From NCBI GenBank assembly GCA_964035575.1, contig OZ037857.1, positions 806,001 through 870,000 of the forward strand: a stretch of DNA of 64,000 nt, written 5' to 3'. The notes under the pieces are model-generated. The model was not told the DNA's origin. It saw only the letters and a list, made by a program, of their open reading frames with translations, and ran no database searches. Of this stretch, positions 1 through 13,467 are shown in pieces (position 1 is the stretch's first letter; every line of letters starts with the position of its first letter). A program made the translations under genes and the position numbers. This DNA is from Rhynchopus sp. YZ270_cl-10 (Eukaryota > Euglenozoa > Diplonemea > Diplonemida > Diplonemidae).

Positions 1-128
1 CTGCATAATATTAAATTACTCGTATTATTAATTATCTCGTATTATTAAATATAGCGCGTATTGTTCAATATAACTCATATTATTCAATATAAGTCATATT
101 ATTCACATATTCGTATTATTAAATAGCG
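1..128. repeat. AT-rich ~19-bp tandem repeat, left block
   Basis: Six degenerate copies of a unit close to CGTATTATTAAATATAACT. The core TATTATT (one copy reads TATTGTT) starts at 23, 40, 59, 78, 97 and 114, giving spacings of 17 to 19 bp. The sequence continues off the window's left edge, so the true extent is unknown. The same unit resumes after an insert at 249. No gene overlaps it. It is unrelated in sequence to the large array that follows. Confidence 0.85.
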
Positions 129-248
129 CATTTTTTATTTTTTATTTGCTTTTCCCCCTGTGTTTGTGAACAAAACATGCACGAAGCCCCAGCCAAGACG
201 GGGAGTATTTTTTATTTCGCGAAGAAAAAAAGCATTTTGGCTGGGCGT
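129..248. other. Insert with a hairpin inside the AT-rich repeat
   Basis: This 120-bp stretch separates two blocks of the same 19-bp repeat and is not itself made of it. It contains a 9-bp perfect inverted repeat, CCCAGCCAA at 188-196 and TTGGCTGGG at 237-245. Between the arms lies a second, imperfect palindrome centred on TTCGCGAA (216-223), flanked by T-rich and A-rich runs. It could be a small non-autonomous insertion or a structured RNA element. No target-site duplication is clear because the surrounding sequence is itself repetitive. Confidence 0.5.
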
Positions 249-337
249 TCTCGTATTATTAAATATATGCACCCATTTTCGTATTATTAAATAATATTCG
301 TATTATTAAATATAACTCGTATTATTAATTTAATATT
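249..337. repeat. AT-rich ~19-bp tandem repeat, right block
   Basis: Four more copies of the unit seen at 1-128. The TATTATT core starts at 254, 282, 301 and 320, and the last three are spaced exactly 19 bp apart. The block ends at the ATG of a weak 65-codon frame. Confidence 0.85.
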
Positions 338-1014
338 ATGCAGAGGGGGGGTTTACTATGTCTTTATTTCGTTGACCGCAGCCATTTAGGCTCTTTGTCT
401 ATGACGCACATGATAATGGATGAGGGGAAGGATTCAAAAGGAAAAAGCGTAAGGACAGATCTATGGTTGGTTTTAAATAAGATTAGGTTCCAATCACACT
501 TCGTGTGTGCAAAAAAAGAGGGGTCGTTAGGGTGACAGGGGGACAGCAACAATAAAAACCTAAACACAAGAGTTCAGACACAAAATAAATGTATTACAAA
601 AAAAGGGGCGGACAAAAAAAAATTTGATAGATCTGCGATTGTAGCCAAAGAGTGGAAATTTGTAAAACAAAAAACCGGAAATATCTAATCAAAACCGGGT
701 CATTTGGACGCAAACTTGTTGATATCGGGCGGGAAACTGTCAGCCTCAAGCGTGGGTCACAAAACGTGGTAAACTACTCACATCTGTAGTTCCACACTAC
801 ACACATTTTCATACACAAAAAATGTAAAGTCTATTGTCGTTAAAACCACCCAGTCCTCACCTGCCAAACACTGTCCAAACGTCCGCAGGATAGCAGGACT
901 TCAGTTTGCAACCCAACTCTCAATCTTCACGGAGTCAACTTCACAACACCATCTAAGTAGCTTTGATACGTGCAAACACATAGTTGATAATACCAGATAA
1001 CGGTCACGAATCAA
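338..1014. other. Unique spacer without a convincing gene
   Basis: This stretch is A-rich on the + strand, especially at 540-680, where there are several runs of A. An ATG-started 65-codon frame occupies 338-535, but its translation shows no domain, signal peptide or compositional sign of coding. An overlapping 67-codon frame on the other strand (364-567) begins with GTG rather than ATG. I see no RNA gene or recognisable regulatory element. The sequence changes character at about 1010, where motifs related to the neighbouring array begin. Confidence 0.55.
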
Positions 1015-1072
1015 AAGCTACTCGTTGAAAGCGTGCCACGAAGACAAACAAAAGCTACGCGTTGAAAAGTGT
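1015..1072. repeat. Left copy of a ~57-bp flanking module
   Basis: Two short sub-motifs, CTCGTTGAAAGCGTGCC at 1021-1037 and CTACGCGTTGAAAAGTG at 1055-1071, sit directly before the array. Both contain CGTTGAAA, the reverse complement of TTTCAACG from the array unit. The same pair in the same order and spacing recurs at 55336-55393, right of the array. The identity is incomplete, roughly two-thirds to three-quarters by eye. The module may be the ancestral sequence from which the array grew, or one of two direct repeats bounding the region. Confidence 0.6.
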
Positions 1073-2119
1073 TTGCAACACGACCTTTTTAACGCACCGG
1101 TTTCAACGCGTCCGTTTTAACGCATCGGTTTCAACGCGTCCGTTGTAACGCACCGGTTTCAACGCGTCCGTTGTAACGCACCGGTTTCAACGCGTCCGTT
1201 CTAACGCACCGGTTTCAACGCGTCTGTTGTAACGCACCGGTTTCAACGCGTCCGTTCTAACGCACTGGTTTCAACGCGTCCGTTTTAAGTCACCGGTTTC
1301 AACGCGTCTGTTGTAACGCACCGGTTTCAACGCGTCCATTGTAACGCATCGGTTTCAACGCGTCTGTTGTAACGCACCGGTTTCAACGCGTCCGTTCTAA
1401 CGCACCGGTTTCAACGCGTCCGTTTTAAGGCACCGGTTTCAACACGTCTGTTGTAACGCACCGGTTTCAACGCGTCCGTTTTAACGCATCGGTTTCAACG
1501 CGTCCGTTTTAAGGCACCGGTTTCAACGCGTCCGTTCTAACGCACCGGTTTCAACGCGTCCGTTCTAACGCACCGGTTTCAACGCGTCCGTTTTAACGCA
1601 TCGGTTTCAACGCGTCCATTGTAACGCATCGGTTTCAACGCGTCTGTTGTAACGCACCGGTTTCAACGCGTCTGTTGTAACGCATCGGTTTCAACGCGTC
1701 CGTTCTAACGCACTGGTTTCAACGCGTCCGTTGTAACGCATCGGTTTCAACGCGTCCGTTCTAACGCACCGGTTTCAACGCGTCCGTTTTAAGGCACCGG
1801 TTTCAACGCGTCTGTTGTAACGCACCGGTTTCAACGCGTCCGTTCTAACGCACCGGTTTCAACGCGTCCGTTCTAACGCACCGGTTTCAACGCGTCCGTT
1901 CTAACGCACCGGTTTCAACGCGTCTGTTGTAACGCACCGGTTTCAACGCGTCCGTTTTAACGCATCGGTTTCAACGCGTCTGTTGTAACGCACCGGTTTC
2001 AACGCGTCCGTTTTAACGCACCGGTTTCAACGCGTCTGTTGTAACGCACCGGTTTCAACGCGTCCGTTCTAACGCACCGGTTTCAACGCGTCCGTTTTAA
2101 GGCACCGGTTTCAACGCGT

Positions 2120-2150
2120 CTGTTGCAACGCACCCGTTTTAAGGCACCGG
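2120..2150. repeat. First 14-bp half-unit loss in the array
   Basis: The text around 2133 runs from CAACGCAC directly into CCGTTTTAAGG, omitting 14 bp of the unit. The phase of the 28-bp unit shifts by exactly half here: the C of GGTTTC at 1160 and the one at 2938 are 1,778 bp, or 63.5 units, apart. It is independent of the other two half-unit losses because the deleted 14 bp are in a different register. Confidence 0.85.
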
Positions 2151-5100
2151 TTTCAACGCGTCTGTTGTAACGCACCGGTTTCAACGCGTCCGCTTTAACG
2201 CACCGGTTTCAACGCGTCTGTTGTAACGCACCGGTTTCAACGCGTCCGCTCTAACGCACCGGTTTCAACGCGTCTGTTGTAACGCACCGGTTTCAACGCG
2301 TCTGTTGTAACGCACCGGTTTCAACGCGTCCGTTGTAACGCATTGGTTTCAACGCGTCCGTTTTAACGCACCGGTTTCAACGCGTCCGTTGTAACGCATT
2401 GGTTTCAACGCGTCCGTTTTAACGCACCGGTTTCAACGCGTCCGTTCTAACGCACCGGTTTCAACGCGTCCGTTCTAACGCACCGGTTTCAACGCGTCTG
2501 TTGTAACGCATCGGTTTCAACGCGTCCGTTGTAACGCACCGGTTTCAACACGTCCGTTTTAACGCACCGGTTTCAACGCGTCTGTTGTAACGCATCGGTT
2601 TCAACGCGTCCGTTGTAACGCATCGGTTTCAACGCGTCCGTTTTAACGCACCGGTTTCAACGCGTCCGTTCTAACGCACCGGTTTCAACGCGTCCGTTCT
2701 AACGCACCGGTTTCAACGCGTCCGTTCTAACGCACCGGTTTCAACGCGTCTGTTGTAACGCATCGGTTTCAACGCGTCCGTTGTAACGCACCGGTTTCAA
2801 CACGTCCGTTTTAACGCACCGGTTTCAACGCGTCCGTTGTAACGCACCGGTTTCAACACGTCCGTTTTAACGCACCGGTTTCAACGCGTCTGTTGTAACG
2901 CATCGGTTTCAACGCGTCTGTTGTAACGCACCGGTTTCATCGCGTCCGTTGTAACGCATTGGTTTCAACGCGTCTGTTGTAACGCACCGGTTTCAACGCG
3001 TCTGTTGTAACGCATCGGTTTCAACGCGTCCGTTGTAACGCATCGGTTTCAACGCGTCTGTTGTAACGCACCGGTTTCATCGCGTCCGTTGTAACGCATT
3101 GGTTTCAACGCGTCCGTTGTAACGCACCGGTTTCAACGCGTCTGTTGTAACGCACCGGTTTCAACGCGTCCGTTGTAACGCATTGGTTTCAACGCGTCCG
3201 TTTTAACGCACCGGTTTCAACGCGTCCGTTGTAACGCATTGGTTTCAACGCGTCCGTTCTAACGCACCGGTTTCAACGCGTCTGTTGTAACGCACCGGTT
3301 TCAACGCGTCCGTTCTAACGCACCGGTTTCAACGCGTCCGTTCTAACGCACCGGTTTCAACGCGTCCGTTTTAACGCACCGGTTTCAACGCGTCCGTTTT
3401 AAGGCACCGGTTTCAACGCGTCTGTTGTAACGCACCGGTTTCAACGCGTCCGTTCTAACGCACCGGTTTCAACGCGTCTGTTGTAACGCACCGGTTTCAA
3501 CGCGTCCGTTTTAACGCACCGGTTTCAACGCGTCCGTTCTAACGCACCGGTTTCAACGCGTCTGTTGTAACGCACCGGTTTCAACGCGTCCGTTCTAACG
3601 CACCGGTTTCAACGCGTCCGTTCTAACGCACCGGTTTCAACGCGTCCGTTGTAACGCACCGGTTTCAACGCGTCTGTTGTAACGCATCGGTTTCAACGCG
3701 TCCGTTGTAACGCACCGGTTTCAACACGTCCGTTTTTACGCACCGGTTTCAACGCGTCCGTTGTAACGCATCGGTTTCAACGCGTCCGTTGTAACGCACC
3801 GGTTTCAACGCGTCTGTTGTAACGCACCGGTTTCAACGCGTCCGTTCTAACGCACCGGTTTCAACGCGTCCGTTCTAACGCACCGGTTTCAACGCGTCCG
3901 TTGTAACGCACCGGTTTCAACGCGTCCGTTCTAACGCACCGGTTTCAACGCGTCCGTTGTAACGCACCGGTTTCAACGCGTCTGTTGTAACGCACCGATT
4001 TCAACACGTCCGTTGTAACGCATCGGTTTCAACGCGTCCGTTGTAACGCACCGGTTTCAACACGTCCGTTGTAACGCACCGATTTCAACACGTCCGTTGT
4101 AACGCATCGGTTTCAACGCGTCCGTTGTAACGCACCGGTTTCAACGCGTCCGTTGTAACGCATCGGTTTCAACGCGTCCGTTGTAACGCATCGGTTTCAA
4201 CGCGTCTGTTGTAACGCAACGGTTTCAACACGTCCGTTGTAACGCATCGGTTTCAACGCGTCCGTTGTAACGCATCGGTTTCAACACGTCCGTTGTAACG
4301 CATCGGTTTCAACACGTCCGTTGTAACGCATCGGTTTCAACGCGTCTGTTGTAACGCAACGGTTTCAACACGTCCGTTGTAACGCACCGGTTTCAACGCG
4401 TCTGTTGTAACGCAACGGTTTCAACGCGTCCGTTTTAACGCATCGGTTTCAACGCGTCCGTTGTAACGCATCGGTTTCAACGCGTCCGTTGTAACGCATC
4501 GGTTTCAACGCGTCCGTTGTAACGCACCGGTTTCAACACGTCCATTGTAACGCATCGGTTTCAACGCGTCCGTTGTAACGCACCGGTTTCAACGCGTCTG
4601 TTGTAACGCAACGGTTTCAACGCGTCCGTTTTAACGCATCGGTTTCAACGCGTCCGTTGTAACGCACCGGTTTCAACGCGTCCGTTGTAACGCACCGGTT
4701 TCAACGCGTCCGTTGTAACGCATCGGTTTCAACGCGTCCGTTGTAACGCACCGGTTTCAACGCGTCCGTTGTAACGCATCGGTTTCAACGCGTCCGTTGT
4801 AACGCACCGGTTTCAACGCGTCTGTTGTAACGCAACGGTTTCAACGCGTCCGTTTTAACGCATCGGTTTCAACGCGTCCGTTTTAACGCATCGGTTTCAA
4901 CGCGTCCGTTGTAACGCATCGGTTTCAACGCGTCCGTTTTAACGCACCGGTTTCAACGCGTCCGTTATAACGCACCGGTTTCAACACGTCCGTTGTAACG
5001 CATCGGTTTCAACGCGTCCGTTGTAACGCACCGGTTTCAACGCGTCTGTTGTAACGCATCGGTTTCAACGCGTCCGTTGTAACGCACCGGTTTCAACGCG

Positions 5101-8100
5101 TCCGTTGTAACGCATCGGTTTCAACGCGTCCGTTGTAACGCATCGGTTTCAACGCGTCCGTTGTAACGCACCGGTTTCAACGCGTCCGTTGTAACGCACC
5201 GGTTTCAACGCGTCTGTTGTAACGCATCGGTTTCAACGCGTCCGTTGTAACGCATCGGTTTCAACGCGTCCGTTGTAACGCACCGGTTTCAACGCGTCCG
5301 TTGTAACGCATCGGTTTCAACGCGTCCGTTGTAACGCACCGGTTTCAACGCGTCCGTTGTAACGCATCGGTTTCAACGCGTCCGTTGTAACGCATCGGTT
5401 TCAACGCGTCCGTTGTAACGCACCGGTTTCAACGCGTCCGTTGTAACGCACCGGTTTCAACGCGTCCGTTGTAACGCATCGGTTTCAACGCGTCCGTTGT
5501 AACGCATCGGTTTCAACGCGTCCGTTGTAACGCACCGGTTTCAACGCGTCCGTTGTAACGCATCGGTTTCAACGCGTCCGTTGTAACGCACCGGTTTCAA
5601 CGCGTCCGTTTTAAGGCATCGGTTTCAACGCGTCCGTTGTAACGCACCGGTTTCAACGCGTCCGTTGTAACGCACCGGTTTCAACGCGTCTGTTGTAACG
5701 CATCGGTTTCAACACGTCCGTTGTAACGCATCGGTTTCAACGCGTCCGTTGTAACGCATCGGTTTCAACGCGTCCGTTTTAACGCATCGGTTTCAACGCG
5801 TCCGTTGTAACGCACCGGTTTCAACGCGTCCGTTTTAACGCATCGGTTTCAACGCGTCCGTTGTAACGCATCGGTTTCAACGCGTCCGTTTTAACGCACC
5901 GGTTTCAACGCGTCCGTTGTAACGCACCGGTTTCAACGCGTCTGTTGTAACGCATCGGTTTCAACACGTCCGTTGTAACGCATCGGTTTCAACGCGTCCG
6001 TTGTAACGCATCGGTTTCAACGCGTCCGTTTTAACGCACCGGTTTCAACGCGTCCGTTGTAACGAATCGGTTTCAACGCGTCCGTTGTAACGCATCGGTT
6101 TCAACACGTCCGTTGTAACGCATCGGTTTCAACACGTCCGTTGTAACGCATCGGTTTCAACACGTCCGTTGTAACGCATCGGTTTCAACGCGTCCGTTTT
6201 AACGCACCGGTTTCAACGCGTCCGTTGTAACGCATTGGTTTCAACGCGTCCGTTTTAACGCACCGGTTTCAACGCGTCCGTTCTAACGCACCGGTTTCAA
6301 CGCGTCCGTTCTAACGCACCGGTTTCAACGCGTCTGTTGTAACGCATCGGTTTCAACGCGTCCGTTGTAACGCACCGGTTTCAACACGTCCGTTTTAACG
6401 CACCGGTTTCAACGCGTCCGTTGTAACGCACCGGTTTCAACACGTCCGTTTTAACGCACCGGTTTCAACGCGTCTGTTGTAACGCATCGGTTTCAACGCG
6501 TCCGTTGTAACGCATCGGTTTCAACGCGTCTGTTGTAACGCACCGGTTTCATCGCGTCCGTTGTAACGCATTGGTTTCAACGCGTCTGTTGTAACGCACC
6601 GGTTTCAACGCGTCTGTTGTAACGCATCGGTTTCAACGCGTCCGTTGTAACGCATCGGTTTCAACGCGTCTGTTGTAACGCACCGGTTTCATCGCGTCCG
6701 TTGTAACGCATTGGTTTCAACGCGTCCGTTGTAACGCACCGGTTTCAACGCGTCTGTTGTAACGCACCGGTTTCAACGCGTCCGTTGTAACGCATTGGTT
6801 TCAACGCGTCCGTTTTAACGCACCGGTTTCAACGCGTCCGTTGTAACGCATTGGTTTCAACGCGTCCGTTCTAACGCACCGGTTTCAACGCGTCTGTTGT
6901 AACGCACCGGTTTCAACGCGTCCGTTCTAACGCACCGGTTTCAACGCGTCCGTTCTAACGCACCGGTTTCAACGCGTCCGTTTTAACGCACCGGTTTCAA
7001 CGCGTCCGTTGTAACGCATTGGTTTCAACGCGTCCGTTTTAACGCACCGGTTTCAACGCGTCCGTTCTAACGCACCGGTTTCAACGCGTCTGTTGTAACG
7101 CACCGGTTTCAACGCGTCCGTTCTAACGCACCGGTTTCAACGCGTCCGTTTTAACGCACCGGTTTCAACGCGTCCGTTGTAACGCATTGGTTTCAACGCG
7201 TCCGTTTTAACGCACCGGTTTCAACGCGTCCGTTCTAACGCACCGGTTTCAACGCGTCTGTTGTAACGCACCGATTTCAACACGTCCGTTGTAACGCATC
7301 GGTTTCAACGCGTCCGTTGTAACGCACCGGTTTCAACGCGTCTGTTGTAACGCATCGGTTTCAACGCGTCCGTTGTAACGCACCGGTTTCAACACGTCCG
7401 TTTTTACGCACCGGTTTCAACGCGTCCGTTGTAACGCATCGGTTTCAACGCGTCCGTTGTAACGCACCGGTTTCAACGCGTCTGTTGTAACGCACCGGTT
7501 TCAACGCGTCCGTTCTAACGCACCGGTTTCAACGCGTCCGTTCTAACGCACCGGTTTCAACGCGTCCGTTGTAACGCACCGGTTTCAACGCGTCCGTTCT
7601 AACGCACCGGTTTCAACGCGTCCGTTGTAACGCACCGGTTTCAACGCGTCTGTTGTAACGCACCGATTTCAACACGTCCGTTGTAACGCATCGGTTTCAA
7701 CGCGTCCGTTGTAACGCACCGGTTTCAACACGTCCGTTGTAACGCACCGATTTCAACACGTCCGTTGTAACGCATCGGTTTCAACGCGTCCGTTGTAACG
7801 CACCGGTTTCAACGCGTCCGTTGTAACGCATCGGTTTCAACGCGTCCGTTGTAACGCATCGGTTTCAACGCGTCTGTTGTAACGCAACGGTTTCAACACG
7901 TCCGTTGTAACGCATCGGTTTCAACGCGTCCGTTGTAACGCAACGGTTTCAACACGTCCGTTGTAACGCACCGGTTTCAACGCGTCTGTTGTAACGCAAC
8001 GGTTTCAACGCGTCCGTTTTAACGCATCGGTTTCAACGCGTCCGTTGTAACGCATCGGTTTCAACGCGTCCGTTGTAACGCATCGGTTTCAACGCGTCCG

Positions 8101-11100
8101 TTGTAACGCACCGGTTTCAACACGTCCATTGTAACGCATCGGTTTCAACGCGTCCGTTGTAACGCACCGGTTTCAACGCGTCTGTTGTAACGCAACGGTT
8201 TCAACGCGTCCGTTTTAACGCATCGGTTTCAACGCGTCCGTTGTAACGCACCGGTTTCAACGCGTCCGTTGTAACGCACCGGTTTCAACGCGTCCGTTGT
8301 AACGCATCGGTTTCAACGCGTCCGTTGTAACGCACCGGTTTCAACGCGTCCGTTGTAACGCATCGGTTTCAACGCGTCCGTTGTAACGCACCGGTTTCAA
8401 CGCGTCTGTTGTAACGCAACGGTTTCAACGCGTCCGTTTTAACGCATCGGTTTCAACGCGTCCGTTTTAACGCATCGGTTTCAACGCGTCCGTTGTAACG
8501 CATCGGTTTCAACGCGTCCGTTTTAACGCACCGGTTTCAACGCGTCCGTTATAACGCACCGGTTTCAACACGTCCGTTGTAACGCATCGGTTTCAACGCG
8601 TCCGTTGTAACGCACCGGTTTCAACGCGTCTGTTGTAACGCAACGGTTTCAACGCGTCCGTTGTAACGCATCGGTTTCAACGCGTCCGTTGTAACGCACC
8701 GGTTTCAACGCGTCCGTTGTAACGCATCGGTTTCAACGCGTCCGTTGTAACGCATCGGTTTCAACGCGTCCGTTGTAACGCACCGGTTTCAACGCGTCCG
8801 TTGTAACGCACCGGTTTCAACGCGTCTGTTGTAACGCATCGGTTTCAACGCGTCCGTTGTAACGCATCGGTTTCAACGCGTCCGTTGTAACGCACCGGTT
8901 TCAACGCGTCCGTTGTAACGCATCGGTTTCAACGCGTCCGTTGTAACGCACCGGTTTCAACGCGTCCGTTGTAACGCATCGGTTTCAACGCGTCCGTTGT
9001 AACGCATCGGTTTCAACGCGTCCGTTGTAACGCACCGGTTTCAACGCGTCCGTTGTAACGCACCGGTTTCAACGCGTCCGTTGTAACGCATCGGTTTCAA
9101 CGCGTCCGTTGTAACGCATCGGTTTCAACGCGTCCGTTGTAACGCACCGGTTTCAACGCGTCCGTTGTAACGCATCGGTTTCAACGCGTCCGTTGTAACG
9201 CACCGGTTTCAACGCGTCCGTTTTAAGGCATCGGTTTCAACGCGTCCGTTGTAACGCACCGGTTTCAACGCGTCCGTTGTAACGCACCGGTTTCAACGCG
9301 TCTGTTGTAACGCATCGGTTTCAACACGTCCGTTGTAACGCATCGGTTTCAACGCGTCCGTTGTAACGCATCGGTTTCAACGCGTCCGTTTTAACGCATC
9401 GGTTTCAACGCGTCCGTTGTAACGCACCGGTTTCAACGCGTCCGTTTTAACGCATCGGTTTCAACGCGTCCGTTGTAACGCATCGGTTTCAACGCGTCCG
9501 TTTTAACGCACCGGTTTCAACGCGTCTGTTGTAACGCATCGGTTTCAACACGTCCGTTGTAACGCATCGGTTTCAACGCGTCCGTTGTAACGCATCGGTT
9601 TCAACGCGTCCGTTTTAACGCACCGGTTTCAACGCGTCCGTTGTAACGAATCGGTTTCAACGCGTCCGTTGTAACGCATCGGTTTCAACACGTCCGTTGT
9701 AACGCATCGGTTTCAACACGTCCGTTGTAACGCACCGGTTTCAACACGTCCGTTGTAACACATCGGTTTCAACGCGTCCGTTTTAACGCACCGGTTTCAA
9801 CGCGTCCGTTGTAACGCATCGGTTTCAACGCGTCCGTTTTAAGGCACCGGTTTCAACGAGTCCGTTCTAACGCACCGGTTTCAACGCGTCCGTTCTAACG
9901 CACCGGTTTCAACGCGTCCGTTTTAAGGCACCGGTTTCAACGCGTCTGTTGTAACGCACCGGTTTCAACGCGTCCGTTTTAAGGCACCGGTTTCAACGCG
10001 TCCGTTTTGACGCACCGGTTTCAATGCGTCCGTTTTAACGCACCGGTTTCAACGCGTCTGTTGTAACGCATCGGTTTCAACGCGTCCGTTGTAACGCATC
10101 GGTTTCAACGCGTCCGTTGTAACGCACCGGTTTCAACGCGTCTGTTGTAACGCAACGGTTTCAACGCGTCCGTTTTAACGCATCGGTTTCAACGCGTCCG
10201 TTGTAACGCATCGGTTTCAACGCGTCCGTTTTAACGCACCGGTTTCAACGCGTCTGTTGTAACGCATCGGTTTCAACGCGTCCGTTGTAACGCATCGGTT
10301 TCAACGCGTCCGTTTTAAGGCACCGGTTTCAACGCGTCCGTTTTAACGCACCGGTTTCAACGCGTCCGTTGTAACGCATTGGTTTCAACGCGTCCGTTTT
10401 AACGCACCGGTTTCAACGCGTCCGTTTTAACGCAACGGTTTCAACGCGTCTGTTGTAACGCACCGGTTTCAACGCGTCCGTTCTAACGCACCGGTTTCAA
10501 CGCGTCCGTTCTAACGCACCGGTTTCAACGCGTCCGTTGTAACGCACCGGTTTCAACACGTCCGTTTTAACGCACCGGTTTCAACGCGTCCGTTGTAACG
10601 CACCGGTTTCAACACGTCCGTTGTAACGCATCGGTTTCAACGCGTCCGTTGTAACGCATCGGTTTCAACGCGTCCGTTGTAACGCATCGGTTTCAACGCG
10701 TCCGTTGTAACGCATCGGTTTCAACGCGTCCGTTGTAACGCACCGGTTTCAACGCGTCTGTTGTAACGCATCGGTTTCAACGCGTCCGTTGTAACGCATC
10801 GGTTTCAACGCGTCCGTTGTAACGCACCGGTTTCAACGCGTCTGTTGTAACGCATCGGTTTCAACACGTCCGTTGTAACGCATCGGTTTCAACGCGTCCG
10901 TTGTAACGCATCGGTTTCAACGCGTCCGTTGTAACGCACCGGTTTCAACGCGTCCGTTGTAACGCACCGGTTTCAACGCGTCTGTTGTAACGCATCGGTT
11001 TCAACACGTCCGTTGTAACGCATCGGTTTCAACGCGTCCGTTGTAACGCATCGGTTTCAACGCGTCCGTTGTAACGCACCGGTTTCAACGCGTCCGTTGT

Positions 11101-13467
11101 AACGCACCGGTTTCAACGCGTCTGTTGTAACGCATCGGTTTCAACACGTCCGTTGTAACGCATCGGTTTCAACGCGTCTGTTGTAACGCATCGGTTTCAA
11201 CGCGTCCGTTGTAACGCACCGGTTTCAACGCGTCTGTTGTAACGCATCGGTTTCAACGCGTCCGTTGTAACGCACCGGTTTCAACGCGTCTGTTGTAACG
11301 CAACGGTTTCAACGCGTCCGTTGTAACGCACCGGTTTCAACACGTCCGTTTTAACGCACCGGTTTCAACGCGTCCGTTGTAACGCACCGATTTCAACACG
11401 TCCGTTGTAACGCATCGGTTTCAACGCGTCCGTTGTAACGCACCGGTTTCAACACGTCCGTTTTAACGCACCGGTTTCAACGCGTCCGTTGTAACGCACC
11501 GATTTCAACACGTCCGTTGTAACGCATCGGTTTCAACGCGTCCGTTGTAACGCACCGGTTTCAACGCGTCCGTTGTAACGCACCGGTTTCAACGCGTCTG
11601 TTGTAACGCACCGATTTCAACACGTCCGTTGTAACGCATCGGTTTCAACGCGTCCGTTGTAACGCACCGGTTTCAACACGTCCGTTTTAACGCACCGGTT
11701 TCAACGCGTCCGTTGTAACGCACCGATTTCAACACGTCCGTTGTAACGCATCGGTTTCAACGCGTCCGTTGTAACGCACCGATTTCAACACGTCCGTTGT
11801 AACGCATCGGTTTCAACGCGTCCGTTGTAACGCACCGGTTTCAACGCGTCCGTTGTAACGCATCGGTTTCAACGCGTCCGTTGTAACGCATCGGTTTCAA
11901 CGCGTCTGTTGTAACGCAACGGTTTCAACACGTCCGTTGTAACGCATCGGTTTCAACGCGTCCGTTGTAACGCATCGGTTTCAACACGTCCGTTGTAACG
12001 CATCGGTTTCAACACGTCCGTTGTAACGCATCGGTTTCAACGCGTCTGTTGTAACGCAACGGTTTCAACACGTCCGTTGTAACGCACCGGTTTCAACGCG
12101 TCTGTTGTAACGCAACGGTTTCAACGCGTCCGTTTTAACGCATCGGTTTCAACGCGTCCGTTGTAACGCATCGGTTTCAACGCGTCCGTTGTAACGCACC
12201 GGTTTCAACGCGTCCGTTGTAACGCATCGGTTTCAACGCGTCCGTTGTAACGCACCGGTTTCAACGCGTCCGTTGTAACGCATCGGTTTCAACGCGTCCG
12301 TTGTAACGCACCGGTTTCAACGCGTCCGTTGTAACGCATCGGTTTCAACGCGTCCGTTGTAACGCATCGGTTTCAACGCGTCCGTTGTAACGCACCGGTT
12401 TCAACGCGTCCGTTGTAACGCACCGGTTTCAACGCGTCCGTTGTAACGCATCGGTTTCAACGCGTCCGTTGTAACGCATCGGTTTCAACGCGTCCGTTGT
12501 AACGCACCGGTTTCAACGCGTCCGTTGTAACGCATCGGTTTCAACGCGTCCGTTGTAACGCACCGGTTTCAACGCGTCCGTTTTAAGGCATCGGTTTCAA
12601 CGCGTCCGTTGTAACGCACCGGTTTCAACGCGTCCGTTGTAACGCACCGGTTTCAACGCGTCTGTTGTAACGCATCGGTTTCAACACGTCCGTTGTAACG
12701 CATCGGTTTCAACGCGTCCGTTGTAACGCATCGGTTTCAACGCGTCCGTTTTAACGCATCGGTTTCAACGCGTCCGTTGTAACGCACCGGTTTCAACGCG
12801 TCCGTTTTAACGCATCGGTTTCAACGCGTCCGTTGTAACGCATCGGTTTCAACGCGTCCGTTTTAACGCACCGGTTTCAACGCGTCCGTTGTAACGCACC
12901 GGTTTCAACGCGTCTGTTGTAACGCATCGGTTTCAACACGTCCGTTGTAACGCATCGGTTTCAACGCGTCCGTTGTAACGCATCGGTTTCAACGCGTCCG
13001 TTTTAACGCACCGGTTTCAACGCGTCCGTTGTAACGCATCGGTTTCAACACGTCCGTTGTAACGCATCGGTTTCAACACGTCCGTTGTAACGCATCGGTT
13101 TCAACGCGTCCGTTTTAACGCACCGGTTTCAACGCGTCCGTTGTAACGCATTGGTTTCAACGCGTCCGTTTTAACGCACCGGTTTCAACGCGTCCGTTCT
13201 AACGCACCGGTTTCAACGCGTCCGTTCTAACGCACCGGTTTCAACGCGTCTGTTGTAACGCATCGGTTTCAACGCGTCCGTTGTAACGCACCGGTTTCAA
13301 CACGTCCGTTTTAACGCACCGGTTTCAACGCGTCCGTTGTAACGCACCGGTTTCAACACGTCCGTTTTAACGCACCGGTTTCAACGCGTCTGTTGTAACG
13401 CATCGGTTTCAACGCGTCCGTTGTAACGCATCGGTTTCAACGCGTCTGTTGTAACGCACCGGTTTCA

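Noticed and set aside
364-567. 67-codon frame on the - strand beginning MFRFLLLL, resembling a signal peptide
   Set aside because: The start is GTG, not ATG, and the frame sits opposite an equally weak + strand frame in A-rich sequence.
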